A stretch of 31,489 nt of DNA from CAYNVS01 sp964400725. Its GTDB lineage: Bacteria > Myxococcota_A > SURF-8 > CAYNVS01. Positions 1 to 6,900 of this stretch are shown here, piece after piece. The translations under genes and the position numbers were made by a program. Below the pieces are notes generated by a model that saw nothing but the letters and a program-made list of their open reading frames with translations, was not told the DNA's origin and ran no database searches. Within the stretch, counting starts at the first letter, position 1, and each line of letters opens with the position of its first letter. Location of the stretch: the NCBI GenBank assembly GCA_964400725.1, contig CAYNVS010000037.1, forward strand, positions 1 to 31,489, in the 5' to 3' direction.

Positions 1-1146
1 GCCTATGTCGCCGAAATTAAAGCCGAATCGCAGATTGAAGTCGGCAGATTGACGTGGCCGATAGCTGCCGGAACGCCTCAAACGGGAGAGTTCAAAGCCG
101 AATCGACGACAATTTCAGACCAATACGGCGCCGCCTCCGCCTCAAACGGAATAATAGTCTGCGGAGTCGAAAATAAACTTGGCGACCTGCCGCCGGCGGT
201 TGACATGGCCGCCTTCCCCGCGTCGGTTAAAGAGGCGGAGCAGTTCGTCGAAGCGGTTATTCGCGACGAAAAAATAGAAACCTGCGCCGGAGTTTTAACT
301 CTTAACGGCGTAGATTCCTCAGTTGACGTAACGAGCGGGACGCTGCGCGCGCCGATTACGCTCAAGCCCGGCATGAACCAAATTACCCTTACGGTTACCG
401 ACGAAAACGGCAACTCAGGCCGCGATTCGGCGGCGGTAAAATTGGAAGTCGCAAACAACGCGCCGTCGATTGCCGCGACGTCTCCGGGCGCGACGACTTC
501 TCTTGCAAGCGCTGTAATAGAAGGAACCGTATCGGACGACCAGCCGCTTGACGGCTTAACTATGCGCGCAAAGGTAGGAAACGGCTCGTGGGTAAACGCT
601 GCGGTTGACGCTCAGGCCGGAACGTGGAAAACCGACTCGCCTCTGCCTTTTGAACTGAACCAGAACAACGTCGTGCGAATCGAGGCGGCGGACGCTCTGG
701 GCGCGGTCGGAACGCTTGTTTACAACGTGAGGCGAATTCCGCCCGTTGCGGCTCCAATCGTTTCAATAACGACTCCCGCGGAAAACGCCGATTTTACGAC
801 AAATCCGGCGGCGCTAGCCGGAACGGTCGCCGAAGGCGGCAACCCCGCGCAGATTACGGTAACGCTTACGCTTAACGGCGAGGCGCAAGCCGTTTCGTGG
901 GACCCCTTCAACCGCGCCTTCTCCGCAAGCCTCGTTCTCGCCGACGGAGCTAATGAAATCGTCGTTAAAGCGACCGACATAACGGGCGGATTCGGCGAAG
1001 CGGTCCGTCATGTAACCTTTACGGCGCCCGATTCGGCTCCTACGATTAAAATTACCTCTCCGGCGGACGGCGCAAACATGGCGGCGACCGAGGTCGTCGT
1101 CAAAGGAACTATCGCCGACGACCGGAAACTATCCACGCTGCAATAG
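1..1146 (+). CDS. Ig-like repeat surface protein, N-terminal part (5' cut, ends at in-frame TAG)
   Basis: The reading frame is open from base 1, so the true start lies upstream; the TTG at 49 is only the first start-like codon inside the window. The protein carries several beta-sandwich repeats of roughly 90 residues that resemble the glucodextranase-B/bacterial Ig-like family. Recurring signatures are EGTVSDDQPLDG, AGTVAEGGNP and KGTIADDRKLS, each followed about 45 residues later by a segment like NQITLTVTDENGNSG or NEIVVKATDITGG. Such repeats usually build extracellular or cell-surface stalks. Inside the last repeat the frame meets TAG (1144-1146), and the same frame then continues for another 314 codons with the missing second half of that repeat. 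The coding sequence is therefore very probably one gene split by a nonsense codon. No catalytic domain is visible in the part seen here, so the function is unknown beyond a surface or secreted role. Confidence 0.7.
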   Translation, partial: AYVAEIKAESQIEVGRLTWPIAAGTPQTGEFKAESTTISDQYGAASASNGIIVCGVENKLGDLPPAVDMAAFPASVKEAEQFVEAVIRDEKIETCAGVLTLNGVDSSVDVTSGTLRAPITLKPGMNQITLTVTDENGNSGRDSAAVKLEVANNAPSIAATSPGATTSLASAVIEGTVSDDQPLDGLTMRAKVGNGSWVNAAVDAQAGTWKTDSPLPFELNQNNVVRIEAADALGAVGTLVYNVRRIPPVAAPIVSITTPAENADFTTNPAALAGTVAEGGNPAQITVTLTLNGEAQAVSWDPFNRAFSASLVLADGANEIVVKATDITGGFGEAVRHVTFTAPDSAPTIKITSPADGANMAATEVVVKGTIADDRKLSTLQ

Positions 1147-1152
1147 TTTAAA

Positions 1153-2088
1153 GTGAACGGAGTTGACGCGGTAATCGACTCGCCGCAATCTTCCGCGTCT
1201 TCTTGGTCGGCGACCGTTCCGCTTACGGCGGGACAAAATACGCTGACCCCGGTTGCGAAAGACGCGCGCGGCAACGAAGCGCAGGCTTCGGTTAAAGTGA
1301 ACAACGTCGAGCCTCCGGTAGTGGTTTTAAGCCAAGTCGCAATCGGCGGCCCCGGCTTTAACGTCGATCAAGTAGGTTCTCTCGGCGACATAGCTCCCGA
1401 CAACGCGCTTATCGGCCTCGGCAGCGTAGCCAACCCGATGATTGCGGATAAAATGAAGGACAACGCGAGCCCGCTTATTTTAATGTTCCAGTTTGTCGGA
1501 CTTGCGCAGCTGCCCGGCCCCGGCGATCCGGCGGTTACGGTTACAATCAACGGTTATATCGGCGAAGATACGGACGGAGACGCAAGCAATAACTTCAGCG
1601 GAACCGCGAACTTTAAAATCAGCCCCGACAGCTACGACGCCGTTACCGGCCTGCCTAAAATCCGCTTTGAAAACGCAAAAGTTTACAACGATTACGGCCA
1701 TGTCCGCATACGCACCTACCCCGGTCAGCCCTCGTTCTTCCAGCTTGCCGTTTCAAGCGGAGAAACGCCGCTGGTCATACGCGTTCAACCCGCCTTCATC
1801 GACATAGAGCTAATCGCGACGGCGAACGGAATAGGAATTGTTCAAAACAGCCTTCTCGGCGGCGTCGTTCCAGCCTCCGACTTGGCGGTCAACCTCGACG
1901 TAAGCGGACAGCAGATTAACCCGCTTGCGATGATAATCCGCGACGACCCGAACGATCCGGCGCCCGACGTTGACCTAAACAAAGACGGCAAACTCTCAAC
2001 CAAACCTGCGGACGCCAACGCAGACAATCCCGACGGCGTCAGCGTAGGCATTCAGGTCGGCGGAACGTCGTGCCATATTGTAAGATAA
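1153..2088 (+). CDS. Ig-like repeat surface protein, C-terminal part after the in-frame TAG
   Basis: This is the same frame as the preceding entry, resuming directly after TAG 1144-1146. The first codons complete the interrupted Ig-like repeat (VNGVDAVIDS, then AGQNTLTPVAKDARGNEAQ, the usual end of a unit). GTG 1153 is the first start-like codon but has no Shine-Dalgarno sequence before it, so independent translation is doubtful. The last 220 residues are not an Ig repeat: they look like a beta-rich C-terminal domain with a Ca-binding-like acidic stretch (DPAPDVDLNKDGKLSTKPAD, which resembles a dockerin/EF-hand-type loop) and end in CHIVR. Alternatives are a recent pseudogene, stop-codon readthrough or a sequencing error. 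A strong terminator follows 24 bases downstream. Confidence 0.6.
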   Translation: MNGVDAVIDSPQSSASSWSATVPLTAGQNTLTPVAKDARGNEAQASVKVNNVEPPVVVLSQVAIGGPGFNVDQVGSLGDIAPDNALIGLGSVANPMIADKMKDNASPLILMFQFVGLAQLPGPGDPAVTVTINGYIGEDTDGDASNNFSGTANFKISPDSYDAVTGLPKIRFENAKVYNDYGHVRIRTYPGQPSFFQLAVSSGETPLVIRVQPAFIDIELIATANGIGIVQNSLLGGVVPASDLAVNLDVSGQQINPLAMIIRDDPNDPAPDVDLNKDGKLSTKPADANADNPDGVSVGIQVGGTSCHIVR

Positions 2089-2111
2089 AGATTTAACTGC
2101 GTTAATAAGCT

Positions 2112-2144
2112 AAAAAGGACGACTGCAGAGGTCGTCCTTTTTTT
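2112..2144 (+). terminator. Rho-independent terminator after the Ig-repeat gene
   Basis: A perfect 12-bp stem (2112-2123 pairing with 2131-2142, core GGACGAC/GTCGTCC) with a 7-base loop is followed by a T run to 2144. It closes the first gene and insulates htpX. Confidence 0.9.
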
Positions 2145-2151
2145 ATCAAAC

Positions 2152-2179
2152 TTGACAATAAATGTATAACCATTAATTT
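2152..2179 (+). promoter_or_regulatory. Candidate sigma-70-type promoter of htpX
   Basis: A perfect -35 TTGACA lies at 2152-2157, just after the terminator. The -10 is poor (TAATTT at 2174-2179, 16-base spacer, in very AT-rich DNA). The position between a terminator and htpX fits, but the -10 assignment is uncertain. Confidence 0.4.
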
Positions 2180-2237
2180 TATAAACAATAAAATACGCCG
2201 TTGTTTGGCGCGTTTTAACTTATAACCGGAGGTAAAA

Positions 2238-3113
2238 ATGAGAATTTTCAAGACCTTTTTCCTGATGGCGGCTCTGACGTTCGTTCTTATGCTCATCGGC
2301 GGAATGGTCGGAGGACAGATGGGCGCGATAATCGCTCTATCAATCGCTTTTATTATGAATTTCTTCAGCTATTGGTTCAGCGACAAGATAGTTTTGATGA
2401 TGTACAAGGCGGAGGAAACGACTCCTCAGCAGCGGCCCGAGCTTCACGCGATAGTCGAAGACCTCGTAAACAAGGCGGCTCTGCCGAAACCGCGCGTTTA
2501 CGTCATACAATCGGCCACGCCCAACGCGTTCGCAACCGGACGCAATCCGTCGCACGCGGCGGTGGCGGTTACCACGGGCATTATGAACATCTTAAATAAA
2601 GAGGAATTAAAAGGCGTAATCGCGCACGAACTTTCGCATATACGCCACTACGACATACTCATCGGCAGCATCGCCGGCACAATTGTGGGCGCGATAAGCT
2701 GGATAGCCTCAATGGCTCAATGGGCGGCGATATTCGGAGGAATGGGCGGGCGCGGCGACGACGACGAAGGCGAAGGATCGGGCGGAATTATCGGTCTTAT
2801 CGCAATGGCGATAATTGCTCCGCTAATCGCGACTCTGCTTCAGCTTGCAATATCGCGTCAACGCGAATACGCCGCCGACGCCGGCGCGGCTAAACTAACC
2901 GGCAACCCGATGGGACTAGCCAACGCTCTTAACAAGCTCGAAAAGGGAAACGAAGCCATACCGCTGCAGGACGCAGGCCCTGCGACGGCGCATATGTTCA
3001 TAGTAAATCCGCTTACGGCAAGCTCTTTCGCGTCTTGGTTCTCAACGCATCCATCGACGGAGCAGCGCATCGAACGCCTTATGGCGATGGCGCGCGACGG
3101 CGTAAGAGACTAA
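2238..3113 (+). CDS. htpX: HtpX-like M48 zinc metalloprotease, membrane-bound
   Basis: HtpX is an inner-membrane zinc protease that degrades misfolded membrane proteins under envelope stress. The 291-aa product has the usual family length. Two N-terminal membrane segments (about residues 5-22 and 28-46) precede the catalytic HEXXH motif (H130-E131-L-S-H134), and the third zinc ligand is E210 in the REYAADAGAAKL segment. Two more hydrophobic stretches lie at about 143-166 and 182-205, separated by an acidic, Gly-rich loop. The start ATG is set by a GGAGG at 2228-2232, five bases upstream. The gene follows a terminator and a promoter-like TTGACA, and only 3 bases separate it from the PP-loop gene downstream, so the two are likely co-transcribed. 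Confidence 0.95.
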   Translation: MRIFKTFFLMAALTFVLMLIGGMVGGQMGAIIALSIAFIMNFFSYWFSDKIVLMMYKAEETTPQQRPELHAIVEDLVNKAALPKPRVYVIQSATPNAFATGRNPSHAAVAVTTGIMNILNKEELKGVIAHELSHIRHYDILIGSIAGTIVGAISWIASMAQWAAIFGGMGGRGDDDEGEGSGGIIGLIAMAIIAPLIATLLQLAISRQREYAADAGAAKLTGNPMGLANALNKLEKGNEAIPLQDAGPATAHMFIVNPLTASSFASWFSTHPSTEQRIERLMAMARDGVRD

Positions 3114-3116
3114 TTT

Positions 3117-4211
3117 ATGGCAAAAGCGTTAGGGTTGATTTCCGGCGGCCTCGACAGCGCCATTGCGGTCAGGCTTATGCTAGACCAAGGGATTGAAGTT
3201 ACCGCGCTTCACTTTAACACGTGGTTCTCGGACGCTAAAATAGCGCACGAAACGCTTGGCATGGTTCCGCCTACCGTCGCGTTATGCCATGAGCTCAACG
3301 TGCCTCTTATCTGCGCGCCGCAGCAAAACGACTATTTAGAAATGATTAAAAGGCCGCCGCACTCGTACGGCCAAAACCTCAACCCCTGCCTTGACTGCCA
3401 TAATTATTTTTTAATAAAAGCGCGCGAATTAATGCTTGAACAAGGTTTCGATTTCGTTTTCACCGGCGAGGTGCTTGGGCAGAGGCCGATGAGCCAGACT
3501 TCGCATCATTTAAAGTTCCTGCAGACCCACAGCGGCCTTAACGACCGCCTGCTGCGTCCGTTAAGCGCGCGGCTGATGGAAGAAACCTATCCGGAAAAAT
3601 CCGGAATGCTGGATAGAAACAAACTTCTCGCGATACATGGAAGGTCGAGAACCCAGCAAATCGCTTTTGTAAAAGAACGCGGGCTGCGTTATTTCAGCGC
3701 GCCGGGCGGCGGCTGCGATTTAACAGACCGCAACTTTTCGGTTCGGTTCGTCGATTTGCTCGACGCCGCTCACCCCGCATTGCCGACATACGAGCAGACC
3801 AGACTTTTAAAGTTCGGCAGGCACTTCCGCATGGCCGACGGAGCGAAATACGTCGTAACTCGCTCCGAGGCGGAGAACGAATCGGTCTTCTGCTTGGCAA
3901 AGGCTGCGGGCAATATAATCGTCAAGCCGGACGGCTTCCCCGGCCCGTCGGTCGTCGTCGACTCGACCGGCGCCGACGGTTTTCGCTTCGGCGCCGACGC
4001 TGTGCAAATAGCCGCGTCTTTAATGATGATTTACGGCAAACCGAATAAACCGCTTATCGCCGCGCCGCAGGTAAAAGCCGAAGAGCCGGATGGAACCGTC
4101 CGCGGCTATCCTTTGCCCGCGCAGCCGCTTTTCACGATTGAAAGCGCCGCAGCGTATCGAATCGACAGGGAAAATGTGAAAGTTCGTAAAACCGGCTGGC
4201 AAAACTTTTAA
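3117..4211 (+). CDS. MnmA-like PP-loop tRNA thiolation protein with extra C-terminal domain
   Basis: This is an ATP-pyrophosphatase of the PP-loop fold, probably a tRNA 2-thiouridylase-type or related thiolation enzyme. The nucleotide loop SGGLDSA is at residues 9-15. Two cysteine sites match the MnmA plan: NPCLDC (C91, C94) and APGGGCDLTD (C200). An HGRSRTQQ segment lies at about 174-181. After about residue 225 the protein departs from MnmA: a segment beginning LLKFGRHFRMADGAKYVVTRSEAENE resembles the NFACT-R/DUF814-like RNA-binding module, followed by a tail that may hold another small fold. At 364 aa the length is close to MnmA, but the C-terminal half differs. I would not call it mnmA or thiI outright; proteins of this architecture are annotated under both names. 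The gene sits 3 bases after htpX. No terminator is visible after it. Confidence 0.75.
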   Translation: MAKALGLISGGLDSAIAVRLMLDQGIEVTALHFNTWFSDAKIAHETLGMVPPTVALCHELNVPLICAPQQNDYLEMIKRPPHSYGQNLNPCLDCHNYFLIKARELMLEQGFDFVFTGEVLGQRPMSQTSHHLKFLQTHSGLNDRLLRPLSARLMEETYPEKSGMLDRNKLLAIHGRSRTQQIAFVKERGLRYFSAPGGGCDLTDRNFSVRFVDLLDAAHPALPTYEQTRLLKFGRHFRMADGAKYVVTRSEAENESVFCLAKAAGNIIVKPDGFPGPSVVVDSTGADGFRFGADAVQIAASLMMIYGKPNKPLIAAPQVKAEEPDGTVRGYPLPAQPLFTIESAAAYRIDRENVKVRKTGWQNF

Positions 4212-4714
4212 CTTAAAATTAAACGACCGAACGCGCTTCAACCGTTTGCAAACCGCGGCTAAGCGAATTAGACCCGCAAAAAAAATAATAATTCATTGAA
4301 GTTAATTGTTTTTATTCGTTTAACTCGTTTCTTAAACCGACCGGAACAAAAAAGAAATTAACAATCATTACTGATTTGATAATAATTAACTTTATTCAAA
4401 AAATTTTCTTCATTTTTCAAAGCTATAATAAAATTCGTATTAGTTATTTTATAATAATATGGATTATATATTGGCCGCAAATAATTAACTAATTAGTTAC
4501 TTTTGAAACGGTTAAATTTTTCGCAAAAAATTTTTTTAAAGCAAAATTTTATAGTAATTACATATCATTCCGCAGAGATTGCGCAACATTCCAAATCAAG
4601 GTTATTTGAAAAACTTCCGAACAGACTTTTATAAAAAATAATTTAATATTAAATATACCTTCGGTCAAATCGCATTACTTAAATATTCGCAAATTTCAAA
4701 ATTTAATTAAAATA

Positions 4715-4838
4715 GCGCAATAAATTGTTATAATTGCTTTTTCTCATTTTGATACATTTATCAACCTAAGACATACAACAATATATTATAATTTCTCACT
4801 TTGAGATGAGAAAAAATTGCGCCGCGAAAGTATTGCGC
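4715..4838. repeat. Nested inverted repeats, possible structured RNA or regulatory site
   Basis: The outer arms are GCGCAATA (4715-4722) and TATTGCGC (4831-4838). The inner arms are TTTTTCTCAT (4738-4747) and ATGAGAAAAA (4806-4815). Inside lies a small hairpin TTGATA-catt-TATCAA (4749-4764), and a second one, TCTCA-ctt-TGAGA (4794-4806), would compete with the inner arm. The arrangement is nested like a multi-branched RNA, but the DNA is AT-rich, so chance pairing is possible. Confidence 0.3.
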
Positions 4839-5131
4839 GCATTATTTTCGTTGAAATGCCCTAAAGACCGCTCAATCATTCTCTTCAAAGCGGTTACGAA
4901 CTCGGGCAATTATATTTTAACTTATTGAATATATTTATCATTTCGCAACAATTCAAATTTTCTTATTCAAAATATTAAAATGGCGCTTGTTTTGCTTATC
5001 TTGCGATTGCGTTATTGGATTTTTGCTTCTTAGTCATAGCACGAAAATTTTTCAGCAGTATTTAACGGTTGCGGCAGTTTATTTCGCGGTCGTTTGGATG
5101 TTGTCCGCGATATGGTTTGAACAGGATTAAC

Positions 5132-5245
5132 TCATAGCGTCAGAACGGCTAAAGTGAACTCGAAAATAATGAAAACGCCCGCGAATATACCTTTAAATTC
5201 CGGCATAATTTTTGCCGAGTTGCGCATGATTACCGGCTCAATCAT
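5132..5245 (-). CDS. Possible 37-aa small membrane peptide or remnant
   Basis: An ATG-started minus-strand ORF encodes a short polar N-terminus followed by one hydrophobic segment (GIFAGVFIIFEFTLAVLTL) and TGA. It lies in the part of the spacer whose composition resembles coding DNA. There is no clear Shine-Dalgarno sequence and no neighbour on this strand. It could be a small membrane protein, a relic, or chance. Confidence 0.15.
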   Translation of the reverse strand: MIEPVIMRNSAKIMPEFKGIFAGVFIIFEFTLAVLTL

Positions 5246-5332
5246 ATTTAACTTTGTCTTAATTACGGCAATTCGTCGTTTTTATGAATCAATTCAACCG
5301 GCCTTTTTTGGGCTACACCACTCACACTAAAC

Positions 5333-5338
5333 AGGAGG
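5333..5338 (+). promoter_or_regulatory. Ribosome binding site deciding the start of the first roadblock gene
   Basis: A perfect AGGAGG lies five bases before ATG 5344. The upstream in-frame ATG at 5284 has no such site, so translation begins at 5344. Confidence 0.85.
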
Positions 5339-5343
5339 ATAAA

Positions 5344-5706
5344 ATGGCGCTAGGAAGAACATCGGCTCAAGTTCTAAACAGTTTTCTCGAAGTTCCCGGC
5401 ATTCAGGCGATAGCGATTATCGGCCGCGACGGCTTCCTTTTGGACGTCGCGGGCAACGCCGGACGCATCAACCAAGACGCGCTGGGCGCGTCGGTCGCGT
5501 TGGTTTATAACGGCGTCGAAGATATGGGACGCGAACTTAACGTTCTGCCTTCCCAAATCGCCACAATCGAATACGCCGGCGCGATGATTATTTTAATGCC
5601 GGTCGCCGACGCCGTCGCCGCGGTCGTCTGCCCCGATTCCAAAACTCTCGGCGTCATCCGCCACAAGATTAAGGGTCTGCTTCCCGAACTGGCTCAATTC
5701 TATTAA
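5344..5706 (+). CDS. Roadblock/LC7 domain protein (first gene of the MglA operon)
   Basis: The 120-aa product is a single roadblock/LC7 domain, the dimerising fold found in MglB-type regulators of small GTPases. The pattern is typical: an N-terminal helix (SAQVLNSFLEVPGI), a first strand pair (AIAIIGRDGFLLDVAG), a long helix with LGASVALVYNGVEDMGREL, then strands (IATIEYAGAMIILMPV) and a C-terminal helix ending LLPELAQFY. MglB-like proteins act as GTPase-activating or scaffolding partners in the cytoplasm. It is the first gene of a run of nine same-strand genes that includes mglA, so the MglA-type GTPase is its likely partner. The extended upstream start is rejected because of the AGGAGG at 5333-5338. 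It could equally be a structural subunit without activating function. Confidence 0.9.
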   Translation: MALGRTSAQVLNSFLEVPGIQAIAIIGRDGFLLDVAGNAGRINQDALGASVALVYNGVEDMGRELNVLPSQIATIEYAGAMIILMPVADAVAAVVCPDSKTLGVIRHKIKGLLPELAQFY

Positions 5707-5759
5707 ACCGCGAGCGTTCAATTTTCTTGAAACAACCTTAACTAATCAAGGAGCAAACT

Positions 5760-6275
5760 ATGGCGCTTAAAGTAGATTTCACTTTCGACAAAAACACATA
5801 CCGCCATTACATGAACGGTCATATGTCCGTTCTGCACTGCCATCACTACATGAGCCTGACTTCCAAGCTGGCGATGGATTACAACGATTTAGGCGGCCAG
5901 CGCATTTTGATGGACGCCACCGAAGATTCCATGCGTCCTCTTTTCGACGATTACATCGCAAAGAACGCGGTAACGGACGCGGCGGCGCGCTTGAACGTCG
6001 GAGCGGAATATTATCCGGTTATGGGAATGGGACTTATGCAGGTCAACGGCGACGCCAACGGCGGAACGGTCGTTCTTACGCGCTCTCACGTCGATGCGGG
6101 ATGGATAAAAAAATGGGGCAAGCAAGATAAGCCCGTAAACTACTTCACATGCGGCTATATCGCGGCCATGTTCGCGGCGGCTTTCAACAAGCCCGCGCGC
6201 AGCTACGAAGTCGTCGAAACGGCAAGCATCGTCAAGGGAGACGAGCAGAGCCGCTTCACGGTCGTCTTGAAGTAA
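5760..6275 (+). CDS. V4R-domain protein, first of two
   Basis: The 171-aa product ends in a segment typical of the V4R (4-vinyl reductase) domain, a small-molecule-binding module. Residues about 118-170 (YFTCGYIAAMFAAAFNKPAR, then VVETASIVKGDEQSRFTVVL) match the family's CxFxxGxxAG...EVEETxCxAxGDxxCxF pattern, though the second conserved Cys is replaced by Ser in QSRF. The N-terminal half is helical and holds a striking HCHHY cluster (H26-C27-H28-H29-Y30), with H21 nearby, possibly a metal- or cofactor-binding site. An AGGAG lies upstream of ATG 5760, 52 bases after the roadblock gene. The product is soluble, with no signal peptide. It is a likely sensor for the GTPase module; the ligand is unknown. 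Confidence 0.75.
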   Translation: MALKVDFTFDKNTYRHYMNGHMSVLHCHHYMSLTSKLAMDYNDLGGQRILMDATEDSMRPLFDDYIAKNAVTDAAARLNVGAEYYPVMGMGLMQVNGDANGGTVVLTRSHVDAGWIKKWGKQDKPVNYFTCGYIAAMFAAAFNKPARSYEVVETASIVKGDEQSRFTVVLK

Positions 6276-6300
6276 CATTTTAAACGAAAGGAATACGAAC

Positions 6301-6885
6301 ATGACGGTACAGCGCGACGTAGTAGTAAAACAGCTTGCCGAACTGAACATTACGGGCAACGAAGACGGTCTGATTCCGGGCTACAACGTTCTCGTTAATC
6401 AGCTTCCGGCTAACTTCTGGAATTCATTCGCCAATCGCATGATGGCCGCCGCCCCCGAAAGCCGCAAGGACGAAGTCGAGAAGGCTCTCGTAAACTGCGC
6501 TTACGAATGCGGATACCACACCGGCTGGGGAATCATCAACTCCGACGAATTCAAGTCCGTCGTTATGCCGATGGTTACCGAAGGCGCGAAAGACGTTCTT
6601 CGCGGAGCCTACGCGGTATTTACGGCTTGGGGCTGGGCTAAATCCGGCATCGTCCAAATTAAAGAAGGCGAGCGCATGGTCATACGCGCGGTCGATTACT
6701 ACGAATCCGACGGCGAAAAGAGCCCGTTCAAGCGCGCCTACATGATACGCGGAGTATCCAAAGCGTTCATGGAACTGGCGTTCTCCAAGCCCTACCCGGA
6801 CGGCATGGGAGCCTTCGAATGCGAACAGACGCTCGGCATCGAGTGCGGAGATCAGTACGGCGAATTCGTAATTACCAAGAAATAA
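6301..6885 (+). CDS. V4R-domain protein, second of two
   Basis: The 194-aa product is a diverged relative of the preceding gene. The C-terminal V4R signature is clear (about residues 140-192: AYMIRGVSKAFMELAFSKPY, then ECEQTLGIECGDQYGEFVI). In place of the HCHHY cluster the helical N-terminal half carries CAYECGYH (C66, C70, H73), again a Cys/His group. Both proteins share the order helical part, glycine-containing strand region, V4R tail, which suggests duplication. V4R domains bind small hydrophobic or cofactor-like molecules in the characterised cases. The gene follows the first V4R gene by 25 bases with a GAAAGGA-type ribosome site. The two products may form a heterodimer; that is inference from pairing and similarity. 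Confidence 0.7.
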   Translation: MTVQRDVVVKQLAELNITGNEDGLIPGYNVLVNQLPANFWNSFANRMMAAAPESRKDEVEKALVNCAYECGYHTGWGIINSDEFKSVVMPMVTEGAKDVLRGAYAVFTAWGWAKSGIVQIKEGERMVIRAVDYYESDGEKSPFKRAYMIRGVSKAFMELAFSKPYPDGMGAFECEQTLGIECGDQYGEFVITKK

Positions 6886-6900
6886 CAACCTTATAACCCG

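Larger units (their letters stand above)
4212..5343. other. Long AT-rich intergenic region (about 1.1 kb) without a convincing gene
   Basis: From 4212 to about 4980 the base composition is strongly A+T and every frame is broken by stops. It contains a 10-base palindrome GTTTGCAAAC (4244-4253) shortly after the PP-loop gene and the nested inverted repeats listed separately (4715-4838). From about 4980 to 5260 the composition moves back toward that of genes. A plus-strand frame ending at 5130 encodes a hydrophobic segment (VAAVYFAVVWMLSAIW) without a good start, and a 37-codon minus-strand ORF (5132-5245) encodes another; this may be a decayed membrane-protein gene. A weak promoter-like pair (TTGCGC 5220-5225, CATATT 5243-5248) could serve the operon that starts at 5344. 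No tRNA or known riboswitch was recognised. Confidence 0.6.

Noticed and set aside
1144..1146. Reassigned amber codon (alternative genetic code or pyrrolysine)
   Set aside because: Several genes here (ends at 15758, 20389, 22298 and 23742) terminate with TAG at expected family lengths, so TAG works as stop.
3117..4211. Calling the PP-loop protein ThiI
   Set aside because: No THUMP domain or rhodanese domain, and the NPCxxC and GGGCDLTD sites follow the MnmA pattern.
4890..4912. tRNA T-arm-like stretch in the AT-rich spacer
   Set aside because: The loop does not match the GGTTCGANTCC pattern and no acceptor or anticodon arms can be drawn around it.
5284..5343. Upstream ATG extending the first roadblock protein by 20 residues
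   Set aside because: No ribosome site at 5284, whereas AGGAGG is correctly spaced before ATG 5344, and the extension lies outside the fold.
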